Positions 8,719 through 15,263 of a DNA stretch of 64,000 nt are shown one piece after another. The notes beneath the pieces were generated by a model. It was not told the origin of the DNA and searched no databases. It saw only the letters and a program-made list of their open reading frames with translations. Within the stretch, counting starts at the first letter, position 1, and every line of letters starts with the position of its first letter. A program made the position numbers and the translations under genes. This DNA is from Corynebacterium sp. NML98-0116 (lineage in GTDB: Bacteria; Actinomycetota; Actinomycetes; Mycobacteriales; Mycobacteriaceae): assembly GCF_001767255.1 (NCBI RefSeq), contig NZ_CP017639.1, positions 2,301,450 through 2,365,449 of the forward strand. Reading direction: 5' to 3'.

Positions 8719-8893
8719 TCAGGCAATGGCAGAGCGGAAGTATCCACTGACCGAGTCCCATAAACGAATGATCGAGCAGTTGCCAATGACACAGGCGAAA
8801 GCTAGCCGTGATTTGCAAGAGTATGCCAAGAAACTCGAAGCACGTCAGAACCGGCCCTTATGGCAGCGGATTCTAGGCATTTATCCGATATAG
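8711..8893 (+). CDS. 60-residue hypothetical protein coupled to the preceding membrane protein
   Basis: The ATG at 8711 follows AGGAAGGAG and overlaps the previous stop by 8 bases, so it looks like a real coupled gene. The protein is hydrophilic and helical (LTESHKRMIEQLPMTQAKAS, then LQEYAKKLEARQ) and ends with a short amphipathic tail (WQRILGIYPI). No family is recognised. It may be a soluble partner of the membrane protein. Confidence 0.6.
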   Translation: MTNQAMAERKYPLTESHKRMIEQLPMTQAKASRDLQEYAKKLEARQNRPLWQRILGIYPI

Positions 8894-9035
8894 ATGGTGT
8901 TGCCCGGAGGGCTCCACACATAGGTTAAAAGACCGAGTGTGATCCATGCGACCATCAAACACAGCCACAAGCAGCGGTTCTAAAACGTTTCACGGGGCTT
9001 CTCCTAGTATGAGTAGTGTTTCCTTGCAGGATAAA

Positions 9036-9051
9036 TGCAAATATTTTTGCA
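9036..9051. other. Gene-free stretch 8894-9424: short AT-rich palindrome plus repeat elements
   Basis: The 531 bases between the 60-residue ORF and ppiA hold no credible gene. They contain this TGCAAA/TTTGCA inverted repeat with a 4-base centre, then two family 1 and one family 2 palindromic elements (9145-9356) and the ppiA terminator. No promoter could be tied to the short palindrome. Confidence 0.4.
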
Positions 9052-9144
9052 CACAATTGTTTGCTCTGCCCGAACACATTCACTCCAGCTGGCTGACTAG
9101 CCGTCACCGATCTAGGCTTTTACAACTTGGCCAACTCAAAGCGA

Positions 9145-9160
9145 GGGAATGTGGTGCAGG
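9145..9160. repeat. Family 1 palindromic element, right arm only
   Basis: GGGAATGTGGTGCAGG is identical to the right arm of the element at 7856. The preceding 55-60 bases (CTAGCCG...CTAGGCTTTT...) still resemble that element's interior, but the left arm is lost. Confidence 0.6.
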
Positions 9161-9172
9161 CACCTCTTCCCT

Positions 9173-9251
9173 GCGCACCAAATTCCTGGTTTTCGCGGGG
9201 CGCTCGGCGTTTTCCCAGGTCGCGATTCGGCAAGATGGGAATGTGGTGCGC
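9173..9251. repeat. Family 1 palindromic element, copy 2
   Basis: Arms GCGCACCAAATTCCT and GGGAATGTGGTGCGC bound a 79-bp unit containing the family's interior motif TTTTCCCAGGTCG. It lies immediately before a family 2 element. Confidence 0.75.
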
Positions 9252-9264
9252 GTCCCGGGCACTT

Positions 9265-9356
9265 GAGTGCCAAAGGACGCAATTCCGAAAAGTAGCACCG
9301 ACATAGTGCCTGGTCAGCAATGGGCTGGATGTTTAGGGGTGCGTCCTTTGGCACTC
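9265..9356. repeat. Family 2 palindromic element, copy 1
   Basis: A perfect 16-bp inverted repeat, GAGTGCCAAAGGACGC (9265-9280) and GCGTCCTTTGGCACTC (9341-9356), encloses 60 bases. The same type of arms recurs at 17570 and 41408. In all three places a family 1 unit lies close by. Confidence 0.75.
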
Positions 9357-9383
9357 ACGGCACTCGAGACCTAAGAACGCCAA

Positions 9384-9408
9384 AGGCCCCACCAAAAAGG
9401 CGGGGCCT
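9384..9408 (-). terminator. Terminator downstream of ppiA
   Basis: A 10-bp stem (AGGCCCCACC / GGCGGGGCCT, one wobble) with a 5-base A-rich loop lies 17 bases beyond the ppiA stop codon. Confidence 0.65.
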
Positions 9409-9424
9409 AAGACAAAAAATAAAG

Positions 9425-9946
9425 CTACTCCACGGTGACGGAGTTGATCACAACGTCCTCGACGGGGCGGTCCATGCGGCCGGTCGGGACGTTGGCAAGC
9501 TCGTCGACGACCTTGCGGGAAGCCTCATCGGTGACCTCGCCGAAGATGGTGTGGCGGTTGTTCAGCCACGGCGTCTCGGCGACGGTGATGAAGAACTGGG
9601 AACCGTTGGTGCCTGGGCCGGCGTTTGCCATGGCCAGCAGGTATGGGCGGTCAAACTGGAGTTCTGGGTGGAACTCGTCGGCGAACTGGAAGCCTGGGCC
9701 GCCGGTGCCGGTGCCGGTTGGGTCGCCGCCCTGGATCATGAAGTCGGGGATGATGCGGTGGAAGATGGCGCCGTCGTAGAAGGGGCCTTCGGTGGTGCCG
9801 GAGGCGTTCTTGGTGGAGTAGTCGAGGGTGCCCTTCGCCAGGCCGGTGATGGTGTCAACGGTGTGTGGGGCGTGGTTGCCAAACAGGTCGACTTTGATGT
9901 CGCCGTGGTTGGTATGGAACGTCATTGTCTGCGTCTTTTGAGTCAT
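9425..9946 (-). CDS. ppiA: Peptidyl-prolyl cis-trans isomerase, cyclophilin type
   Basis: A 173-residue cytoplasmic cyclophilin that catalyses cis-trans isomerisation of proline bonds. Catalytic and binding motifs are intact: FHRIIPDFMIQGGDP (with the active-site Arg, near residues 62-76), ANAGPGTNGSQFFIT (near 108-122) and the late HTIFGEV loop. There is no signal peptide. A cyclophilin gene near gyrA/oriC is usual in corynebacteria and mycobacteria. The ATG at 9946 has no Shine-Dalgarno sequence and is preceded by a palindrome ending 1 base upstream, so the transcript may be leaderless. Confidence 0.95.
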   Translation of the reverse strand: MTQKTQTMTFHTNHGDIKVDLFGNHAPHTVDTITGLAKGTLDYSTKNASGTTEGPFYDGAIFHRIIPDFMIQGGDPTGTGTGGPGFQFADEFHPELQFDRPYLLAMANAGPGTNGSQFFITVAETPWLNNRHTIFGEVTDEASRKVVDELANVPTGRMDRPVEDVVINSVTVE

Positions 9947-9947
9947 G

Positions 9948-9962
9948 GTGTACAGCGTACAC
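9948..9962 (-). promoter_or_regulatory. Palindrome abutting the ppiA start codon
   Basis: GTGTAC-AGC-GTACAC is a perfect 6-bp inverted repeat ending one base before the ppiA ATG. It occupies the place where a Shine-Dalgarno would lie, so it could be a repressor site or part of a leaderless promoter. Confidence 0.35.
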
Positions 9963-9987
9963 GACCCTCCACGCCCCTCGTCCGGTG

Positions 9988-12240
9988 TTAGCGCTGGGCG
10001 AGCACCGCGTCGCGTGCGGCTACCAGGTTGCGTAGCGAGGGCTCCACTTCCTCATACTTGCGCGTCTTCAGGCCGCAGTCGGGGTTGACCCAGAGGTGTT
10101 CGGCTGGGACGTGACGCAGTGCTGCTTGGAGCAGTTCGACGATTTCCTCGACGGAAGGGACGCGTGGTGAGTGGATGTCCCAGACGCCGGGACCGATTTC
10201 GGAGTGGAAGGTCTCGTCGATGTCGGCAAGCAGTTCCATGCGAGAGCGGGCGGCTTCGATGGAGGTGACGTCGGCGTCGAGGCCGGCGACTGCGTCGATG
10301 ATCTGGCCGAACTCTGAGTAGCAGAGGTGGGTGTGGATCTGGGTGGTCGGCTTGGCGTCGACGGCGACGAGTCGGAAGGAGCGGACGGCCCAGTTGAGGT
10401 AGGACGGGCGGTCCTTGGCTCGGAGTGGGAGGAGTTCGCGCAGGGCCGGCTCGTCGATTTGGATGATGCTGATGCCGGCTTCCTCGAGGTCGCGGACTTC
10501 GTCGGCGAGGGCGGCGCCGATTTGGTCGGCGGAGACGGACAGGGGGACGTCGTCGCGTTTGAAGGACCAGGCCAGGATGGTGACTGGGCCGGTGAGCATG
10601 CCCTTGACCGGCTTGTTGGAGAGGGATTGGGCGTAGGTGGCCCATTCGACGGTCATTGGGGCTGGTCGGGAGACGTCGCCGTAGACGATTGGTGGGCGGG
10701 TGCAGCGGGAGCCGTAGGACTGGACCCAGCCGTTTTCGGTGACGACGAAGCCGTCGAGGAGTTCGGCGAAGTATTGGACCATGTCGTTGCGTTCGGCTTC
10801 GCCGTGGACGAGGACGTCGATGCCGATTTCTTCTTGCAGTTCGATGACCTGCTTGATTTCTTGCTGCAGCGCTTCCTTGTATTGAGCGTCGCTCAGCGTG
10901 CCGTTGCGGTGTGCGGCGCGGGCTTGGCGGATCTCGGGGGTTTGTGGGAAGGAGCCGATGGTGGTCGTCGGCAAGCTGGGGAGGTTGAGCGACTCGCGCT
11001 GGGCCTGCTGGCGCTCGGCGAACAGCGGCTGGCGCTGCACCTGACCTGCAGGAAGAGTGCCAAGACGCTTGGCGACGACCTCGTCGTGGCGCAGCGGGGA
11101 TTCCGCGCGGGTGCGCGCCACACGGGCGGATGCGGCGAACGCGACCTCCGCGGCCTGCGGGCCGGCGCTCAGGGCGAGGGCTTCGGCGATCTTCTCGTCG
11201 GCGAAAGCGAGCCAGGTGGCGACGTCCACGGGCAGGTTGCGCTCGGCCTTGAGGGTGTGCGGCACGTGCTGCAGCGAGGTGGACGTGGTCACCGATGTGG
11301 CGCCGAGGGTGGTGAGGATTTCGGTGCGTTCGGCGAGGTCGGCGGCCCAGACGTTGCGGCCGTCGATAAGTCCGGCGACGAGGAGTGTCTCGGGCGCGAC
11401 GTGGGTGCGGACCTGCTCGACGTAGTCAGGGGTGGCCTGCAGGGTCCATGGGGACAGGTCCACATGGAGGGCTTCGGGCTTCAGTTCGCCGAGGACGGGC
11501 AGGGCGGCGTCGGCGGCGCCGTATGGGGTGGTCAGGTAGACGTTCGGGCGGGCGTCGGCGCCGAGGAGCGTCGACCATGCCTCACCCAGGTAGCGCGCGA
11601 TATCGGTATCCGGGGTGTCAACGTCAGCGACGACGATCGGCTCGGCGACCTGGACCCACTCCACACCGGCCTGGCGCAGCGCCGCGAAGACCTGGGCGTA
11701 TGCCTCGACGAGGACCGGGAGCAGGGACCACTCCACCGGCTTCGACAGCGCGAGGAGCGTGACCGGGCCGACGAGGTACGGGCGAACCTGGTGGCCGGCC
11801 TCGCGGGCCTCCTCCACGATGCGCACGATGCGGTCCGGCACCGGCGTGATCTCCTGACCAGCGGCGACCTCGGGCACGAGGTAGTGGTAGTTGGTGTCGA
11901 ACCACTTGGTCATCTCCAGCGGCACGCGGGTGGCGGTGCCGCGAGCAAGCGCGAACTCCTCGTCAAGGTCGGTGCCGCCGGCGACGAGGCCGACGGTCAG
12001 CGCGGTCTCCAGGACGTGGTCGTAGAGGGCGACGTCCGCCGGGATGGCGTAGGGCTCGGAGAGACCGAGGTCACGCAGGTGGTTGTACGTATCGATGCGC
12101 AGGGCGCGCGTCGTGGAGCGGAACGTGTCCGCGTCGATCTGCCCGGACCAGTAGGACTCCAGGGCGCGCTTCAGTTCGCGTTGCGCGCCGATCCTCGGGT
12201 AGCCCTCGATGGTCGTGGTGGGGAATGCTACGGTGCTCAC
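9988..12240 (-). CDS. metE: Cobalamin-independent methionine synthase
   Basis: A 750-residue, full-length MetE. It transfers the methyl group of 5-methyltetrahydrofolate (triglutamate) to homocysteine in the last step of methionine synthesis. The typical two-barrel layout is present: an N-terminal domain starting TTTIEGYPRIGAQRELK, and a catalytic C-terminal domain starting LPTTTIGSFPQT. Zinc and homocysteine ligands are visible in QIHTHLCYSEFG (near residue 635) and NPDCGLKTR (near 717). The GTG start overlaps the metF stop as GTGA, so translation is coupled and the folate methyl donor and its consumer are made together. No cobalamin riboswitch was noticed upstream of the operon. Confidence 0.97.
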   Translation of the reverse strand: MSTVAFPTTTIEGYPRIGAQRELKRALESYWSGQIDADTFRSTTRALRIDTYNHLRDLGLSEPYAIPADVALYDHVLETALTVGLVAGGTDLDEEFALARGTATRVPLEMTKWFDTNYHYLVPEVAAGQEITPVPDRIVRIVEEAREAGHQVRPYLVGPVTLLALSKPVEWSLLPVLVEAYAQVFAALRQAGVEWVQVAEPIVVADVDTPDTDIARYLGEAWSTLLGADARPNVYLTTPYGAADAALPVLGELKPEALHVDLSPWTLQATPDYVEQVRTHVAPETLLVAGLIDGRNVWAADLAERTEILTTLGATSVTTSTSLQHVPHTLKAERNLPVDVATWLAFADEKIAEALALSAGPQAAEVAFAASARVARTRAESPLRHDEVVAKRLGTLPAGQVQRQPLFAERQQAQRESLNLPSLPTTTIGSFPQTPEIRQARAAHRNGTLSDAQYKEALQQEIKQVIELQEEIGIDVLVHGEAERNDMVQYFAELLDGFVVTENGWVQSYGSRCTRPPIVYGDVSRPAPMTVEWATYAQSLSNKPVKGMLTGPVTILAWSFKRDDVPLSVSADQIGAALADEVRDLEEAGISIIQIDEPALRELLPLRAKDRPSYLNWAVRSFRLVAVDAKPTTQIHTHLCYSEFGQIIDAVAGLDADVTSIEAARSRMELLADIDETFHSEIGPGVWDIHSPRVPSVEEIVELLQAALRHVPAEHLWVNPDCGLKTRKYEEVEPSLRNLVAARDAVLAQR

Positions 12241-13190
12241 AGGTTGAGTCCTTTCAATAGTTCACGTGTTACTGCTAAGTCGTTATGTGTGTAAACATGC
12301 AGGCCACCGGCGCCGGCCTGCAGAATCGTGCGCGCTAATGCAACGGTGAGTCGCATGCCAATCTGGTGCTCTTCCTCCGGTGTCCGCGCCGCTTCAAGCT
12401 GCTTGATGACGTCCACCGGGGGTGCCACACCGGACAACTCACCCATCCTGCGCACCCGGTTCACGCTGGTCATCGGCATGATGCCGGGGATCAGCGGGAT
12501 GCGCACCCCGGCGAGCCGGGCACGCTCCGCGAAGCTGAGATAGTCCTGCGCGTCGAAGAACAGCTGCGTGATGGCGAAGTCGGCACCGAGGCGCTGCTTC
12601 GCCAGCAACACGTCCAGGTCTTGGTCGTCGCTGGTGCTCTCCGCGTGTCCCCGCGGGTAGCAGGCCACCGACAGCGCGAGCTTGCCCGCCGCGAGGCGGT
12701 AGGCCTGGGCGTCGGCAACGTCCTGGATCAGGTTGAGCAGGTCCGTTGCGTGCTGCAGGTGTGTGTCGGGCAGGCGGTCGAGTCCGGCCGGGATGTCGCC
12801 GCGAAGGGCGAGGAATCCGCGGACGCCGGCGTCGATAAGCTGGGTGATCCACTGCCGCAGCTCGTCGGGCGTGCCGGCGGTGCAGGCGAGGTGCGCGATG
12901 GGGCGCATGCTCGTGGTCTGCGCGATGCGCTCGATGAGGCGGGCGGTGCCTTCCAACCAGTCGCTGCGGTGCGAGCTGGTGACCGACACGTAGTCGGGCT
13001 GGTAGGCGGCGAGCCCTTGGATGAGGGCGTCGAGCTTGGCGGAGTCGACGCTGTGACGCGGTGGGATCACCTCGAAGCTGAGTGCCGTGCGTGCCCGCTG
13101 CGTGCGTGGCGCGAGCTCCTCCTCGATGCTGTCCAACGGTGCCGACGCGGAGATCCGCGTTTCCAACGTTGCCTGCCGCACCTGACTCAC
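12237..13190 (-). CDS. metF: 5,10-methylenetetrahydrofolate reductase
   Basis: An FAD-dependent reductase that makes 5-methyltetrahydrofolate for MetE. From the chosen GTG at 13190 it has 317 residues, normal for MetF. Family motifs include ALSFEVIPPRH (near 38), ITQLFFDAQDY (near 200) and PLIPGIMPMTSVNRV (near 225). The frame is open further upstream to 13256, but that extension (CTLAASLKFHC) is not family-like. GTG at 13190 has AGAAGG only 3 bases away, and GTG at 13181 is an alternative with AGGTGAG in front. It is the first gene of the metF-metE operon; a palindrome next to a candidate -10 lies about 100 bases upstream. Confidence 0.95.
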   Translation of the reverse strand: MSQVRQATLETRISASAPLDSIEEELAPRTQRARTALSFEVIPPRHSVDSAKLDALIQGLAAYQPDYVSVTSSHRSDWLEGTARLIERIAQTTSMRPIAHLACTAGTPDELRQWITQLIDAGVRGFLALRGDIPAGLDRLPDTHLQHATDLLNLIQDVADAQAYRLAAGKLALSVACYPRGHAESTSDDQDLDVLLAKQRLGADFAITQLFFDAQDYLSFAERARLAGVRIPLIPGIMPMTSVNRVRRMGELSGVAPPVDVIKQLEAARTPEEEHQIGMRLTVALARTILQAGAGGLHVYTHNDLAVTRELLKGLNL

Positions 13191-13285
13191 CTGCCTTCTG
13201 TTGCTTCCTGTTGATGGGGTGCAATGAAATTTAAGACTGGCCGCAAGGGTGCACAACTACTTTTGCGTATCGCGATGCATTGTCA

Positions 13286-13316
13286 CAGGTCAGCGACCTG
13301 CGAAATGTGAATAATA
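13286..13316 (-). promoter_or_regulatory. Candidate metFE promoter with adjacent operator palindrome
   Basis: On the minus strand a TATTAT -10-like hexamer (13316-13311) is followed 10 bases later by CAGGTC-AGC-GACCTG (13286-13300), a perfect 6-bp inverted repeat. A palindrome just downstream of a -10 is a typical repressor position. The -35 is weak, and the palindrome does not match the McbR consensus I know. Confidence 0.4.
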
Positions 13317-13420
13317 TTTCCCAAAACTGAACCGCTTGGTCTACTTCGCGCGGACTGTGGGGGCACATGTCGGTGCAGCCCGCTAGGGTGGTTGAGAGAG
13401 AACACAACGAAGGAGCACAC

Positions 13421-13993
13421 ATGAACCTCACCACTGCACGACTCGCACTGCGCGGCATCAGCGGCGCCTGGAACTACTTCCGCGAACTCAACAGCAAGCA
13501 GCAGCGCGACGTCTACGAAGCACTCACCGAAGCCATCAAGGACGACAACATCGACGACCTCAACGACCTCGCCGACGTCCCACAGCTCGAGGGGATCTAC
13601 GACGCCGCGCGCCAGCAGGCCGGCAAAGTCACCCGCGCCAGCCACGCGCGTATCGACGCCCGCCGCGCCCTCCACGCCGCAACCGCCCCTGACCGCAAGG
13701 CCCGCCAGATCGCGCTGAAGAAGGAAGCGCGCAAGCGTGGGGCCGGCTCGAAGGTCCTGCTCGCCTCCCTCGGTGCGGGCGCGCTCGCGGCCGGCGGCTG
13801 GGCGCTGTGGGAGTTCTACCTGCGCGAAAAGCTTGAGGAGCGCAACCACGAGCCCAAGCACGCACTGCGGGAAGACGCGACTGAAGGCGGGGCTGAGGGA
13901 ACGGCGACGCTGGTGTACTCCACCGATTCCGCCGACGACCAGTTCAGCACCCTCGACGCCCTCGACGACGAGCAGCGCCGCGCTACGAAGTAG
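13421..13993 (+). CDS. Hypothetical single-pass membrane protein
   Basis: 190 residues from an ATG at 13421 with AAGGAG 6 bases upstream. The N-terminal half is hydrophilic and helical (RELNSKQQRDVYEALTEAI, then DDLNDLADV). A basic stretch (KARQIALKKEARKRGAGSK) precedes one transmembrane helix (VLLASLGAGALAAGGWALWEF, near residues 111-132), and an acidic tail follows. The positive charge before the helix predicts a cytoplasmic N-terminus. I do not recognise a named domain. It is divergent from metF and convergent with a TetR gene 3 bases away. Confidence 0.75.
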   Translation: MNLTTARLALRGISGAWNYFRELNSKQQRDVYEALTEAIKDDNIDDLNDLADVPQLEGIYDAARQQAGKVTRASHARIDARRALHAATAPDRKARQIALKKEARKRGAGSKVLLASLGAGALAAGGWALWEFYLREKLEERNHEPKHALREDATEGGAEGTATLVYSTDSADDQFSTLDALDDEQRRATK

Positions 13994-13996
13994 ACG

Positions 13997-14563
13997 CTAG
14001 TTGGCGTCCACCCGCCACGCCAGCAACAGGTGGTTGACCAGGCGGGTCTTCACGTCTGGGAAAAGGTTGCGCAGATTCGCACTCATGGGGCGGGTCACCA
14101 CGATGAGCTCGGCGGCGATCTCGGAGGGAGTCAGCGCTGGGTCCACCAGGCCGTGAGCGGCGGCGAGGTCCAGCAGCTCTTGGGCGTGCGCGAAGAACTC
14201 GTCGCGGCGCTGCCGCACCGTGGGCTCCAGGGCGTGCGGCGGCTCGTCCGCCGGGGCCGCCACCAGCATGCCGATACCCGAGTCGGCGCACGCCCAAATG
14301 AAGGCGCGCCACTGCTCCTCCGGGGCGCTGTCAAACTTGGCCAGCGTGTCCCCCAGCTTCGCGTCGAGCACGTCAATGAACTCGAGGGCGCACGCCTGGC
14401 GCAGGTCGGCGCGCGTCGGAAAGTGCCTGTACAGCGTGGCGATGCCCACCCCAGCGTGCTCCGCGATCTCGCCAAGCGTGACCTCCGAGTTCGGGCGGGT
14501 GCGGAAGTTCTCCACCGCCGCCCGGATCAGCTGTTCGCGCTTCTGTCTCGCATCGGCTCGCAT
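13997..14563 (-). CDS. TetR family transcriptional regulator
   Basis: 188 residues with an N-terminal TetR helix-turn-helix: REQLIRAAVENFRTR, then VTLGEIAEHAGVGIATLYRHF (near residues 28-50). The C-terminal ligand domain is of the SACE_7040/YfiR-like type. AAAGGA precedes the ATG. The gene is divergent from a degenerate ABC ATPase plus YhgE/Pip membrane protein pair, with an 88-base gap containing a TTGAC/GTCAA dyad, so it probably represses that pair and itself. The ligand is unknown; hydrophobic compounds are common for such regulators. Confidence 0.9.
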   Translation of the reverse strand: MRADARQKREQLIRAAVENFRTRPNSEVTLGEIAEHAGVGIATLYRHFPTRADLRQACALEFIDVLDAKLGDTLAKFDSAPEEQWRAFIWACADSGIGMLVAAPADEPPHALEPTVRQRRDEFFAHAQELLDLAAAHGLVDPALTPSEIAAELIVVTRPMSANLRNLFPDVKTRLVNHLLLAWRVDAN

Positions 14564-14579
14564 GGTGCTTCCTTTCCGC

Positions 14580-14600
14580 TTGACATTAACTGATAGTCAA
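14580..14600. promoter_or_regulatory. Probable TetR operator
   Basis: TTGAC-N11-GTCAA, an interrupted dyad, sits 16 bases upstream of the TetR start and about 50 bases before the divergent ATPase gene. Its position and spacing fit a shared operator. Confidence 0.45.
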
Positions 14601-14651
14601 TCCTACGCTTAGCACCATTCTGCAACGAAAATCAACCAAAGTAGGTGTTCA

Positions 14652-15263
14652 ATGGACTGCATCCTACGAGCCGTCGACGTCGTCGTGCGCCCAGGGAACA
14701 ACCCGGTCAACCTCGAGGTTGGCGAAGGGTTCACGCTGGTCACATCGCCTCGCGAGTCCGGCGCGTCCACACTGAGTATGGCGCTCGCCGGCCGCTACGA
14801 ACCACACAGCGGCACCATCGAGCTTTTCGACGAGCCCACCACCGCCCGCCAACGCTTCCCCGAGATCGCCCTGGCGGGCATCTCGCTCATCGACTCCGTC
14901 GAGCGCTCCGTGCCCACCAAGGAAATCATCCGGGAGCAAATCTCCTGGGAGCTGCCGTTCTTCCGCCTCATCCCGCGTGACCTGCTCGGCCACGAACTTG
15001 TCGAACCCTGGCTGGAACCCCTCCAATTCGACCTGGACGAGGACAAACTCAAGCTCGGCATCGGCGACCTCAGCATCGTCGACCGGATGCGGTTGCGTGT
15101 ACTGCTCGCGCTCATCGCGCGACCAGACGCGCCGCTCATCATCGTCGACGACCCAGACCAGCTGCGTAACTTTGAGCTGCGCAAAGAATTCATCGACAAC
15201 CTGCGCGACGTCGCAAAACTCAAACCTGTGCTGGTCAACAGCGTGAACAAGGAGGACCTATGA
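14652..15263 (+). CDS. Degenerate ABC-type ATPase subunit paired with a YhgE/Pip protein
   Basis: 203 residues with the outline of an ABC ATPase (FTLVTSPRESGASTLSMALAG, GDLSIVDRMRLRVLLALIA, PLIIVDDPDQL). The Walker A reads SPRESGAST, lacking the invariant lysine, and the signature motif is replaced by GDLSIVD. The Walker B aspartates are present but the catalytic glutamate is not evident. It may bind nucleotide weakly or act as a structural partner. The ATG at 14652 follows AGTAGGTG, and the stop overlaps the next gene as ATGA, so it is co-translated with the YhgE/Pip membrane protein. Such ATPase-like/YhgE pairs under a TetR regulator suggest an efflux or cell-envelope export function. Confidence 0.75.
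   Translation: MDCILRAVDVVVRPGNNPVNLEVGEGFTLVTSPRESGASTLSMALAGRYEPHSGTIELFDEPTTARQRFPEIALAGISLIDSVERSVPTKEIIREQISWELPFFRLIPRDLLGHELVEPWLEPLQFDLDEDKLKLGIGDLSIVDRMRLRVLLALIARPDAPLIIVDDPDQLRNFELRKEFIDNLRDVAKLKPVLVNSVNKEDL

Noticed and set aside
8946..9266. 106-codon ORF between the small membrane genes and ppiA
   Set aside because: It runs through palindromic repeat arms, has no Shine-Dalgarno and no protein-like composition.
10327..12294. 655-codon ORF antisense to metE
   Set aside because: It is a shadow of strong third-position GC bias; its translation is low-complexity and has no start signal.
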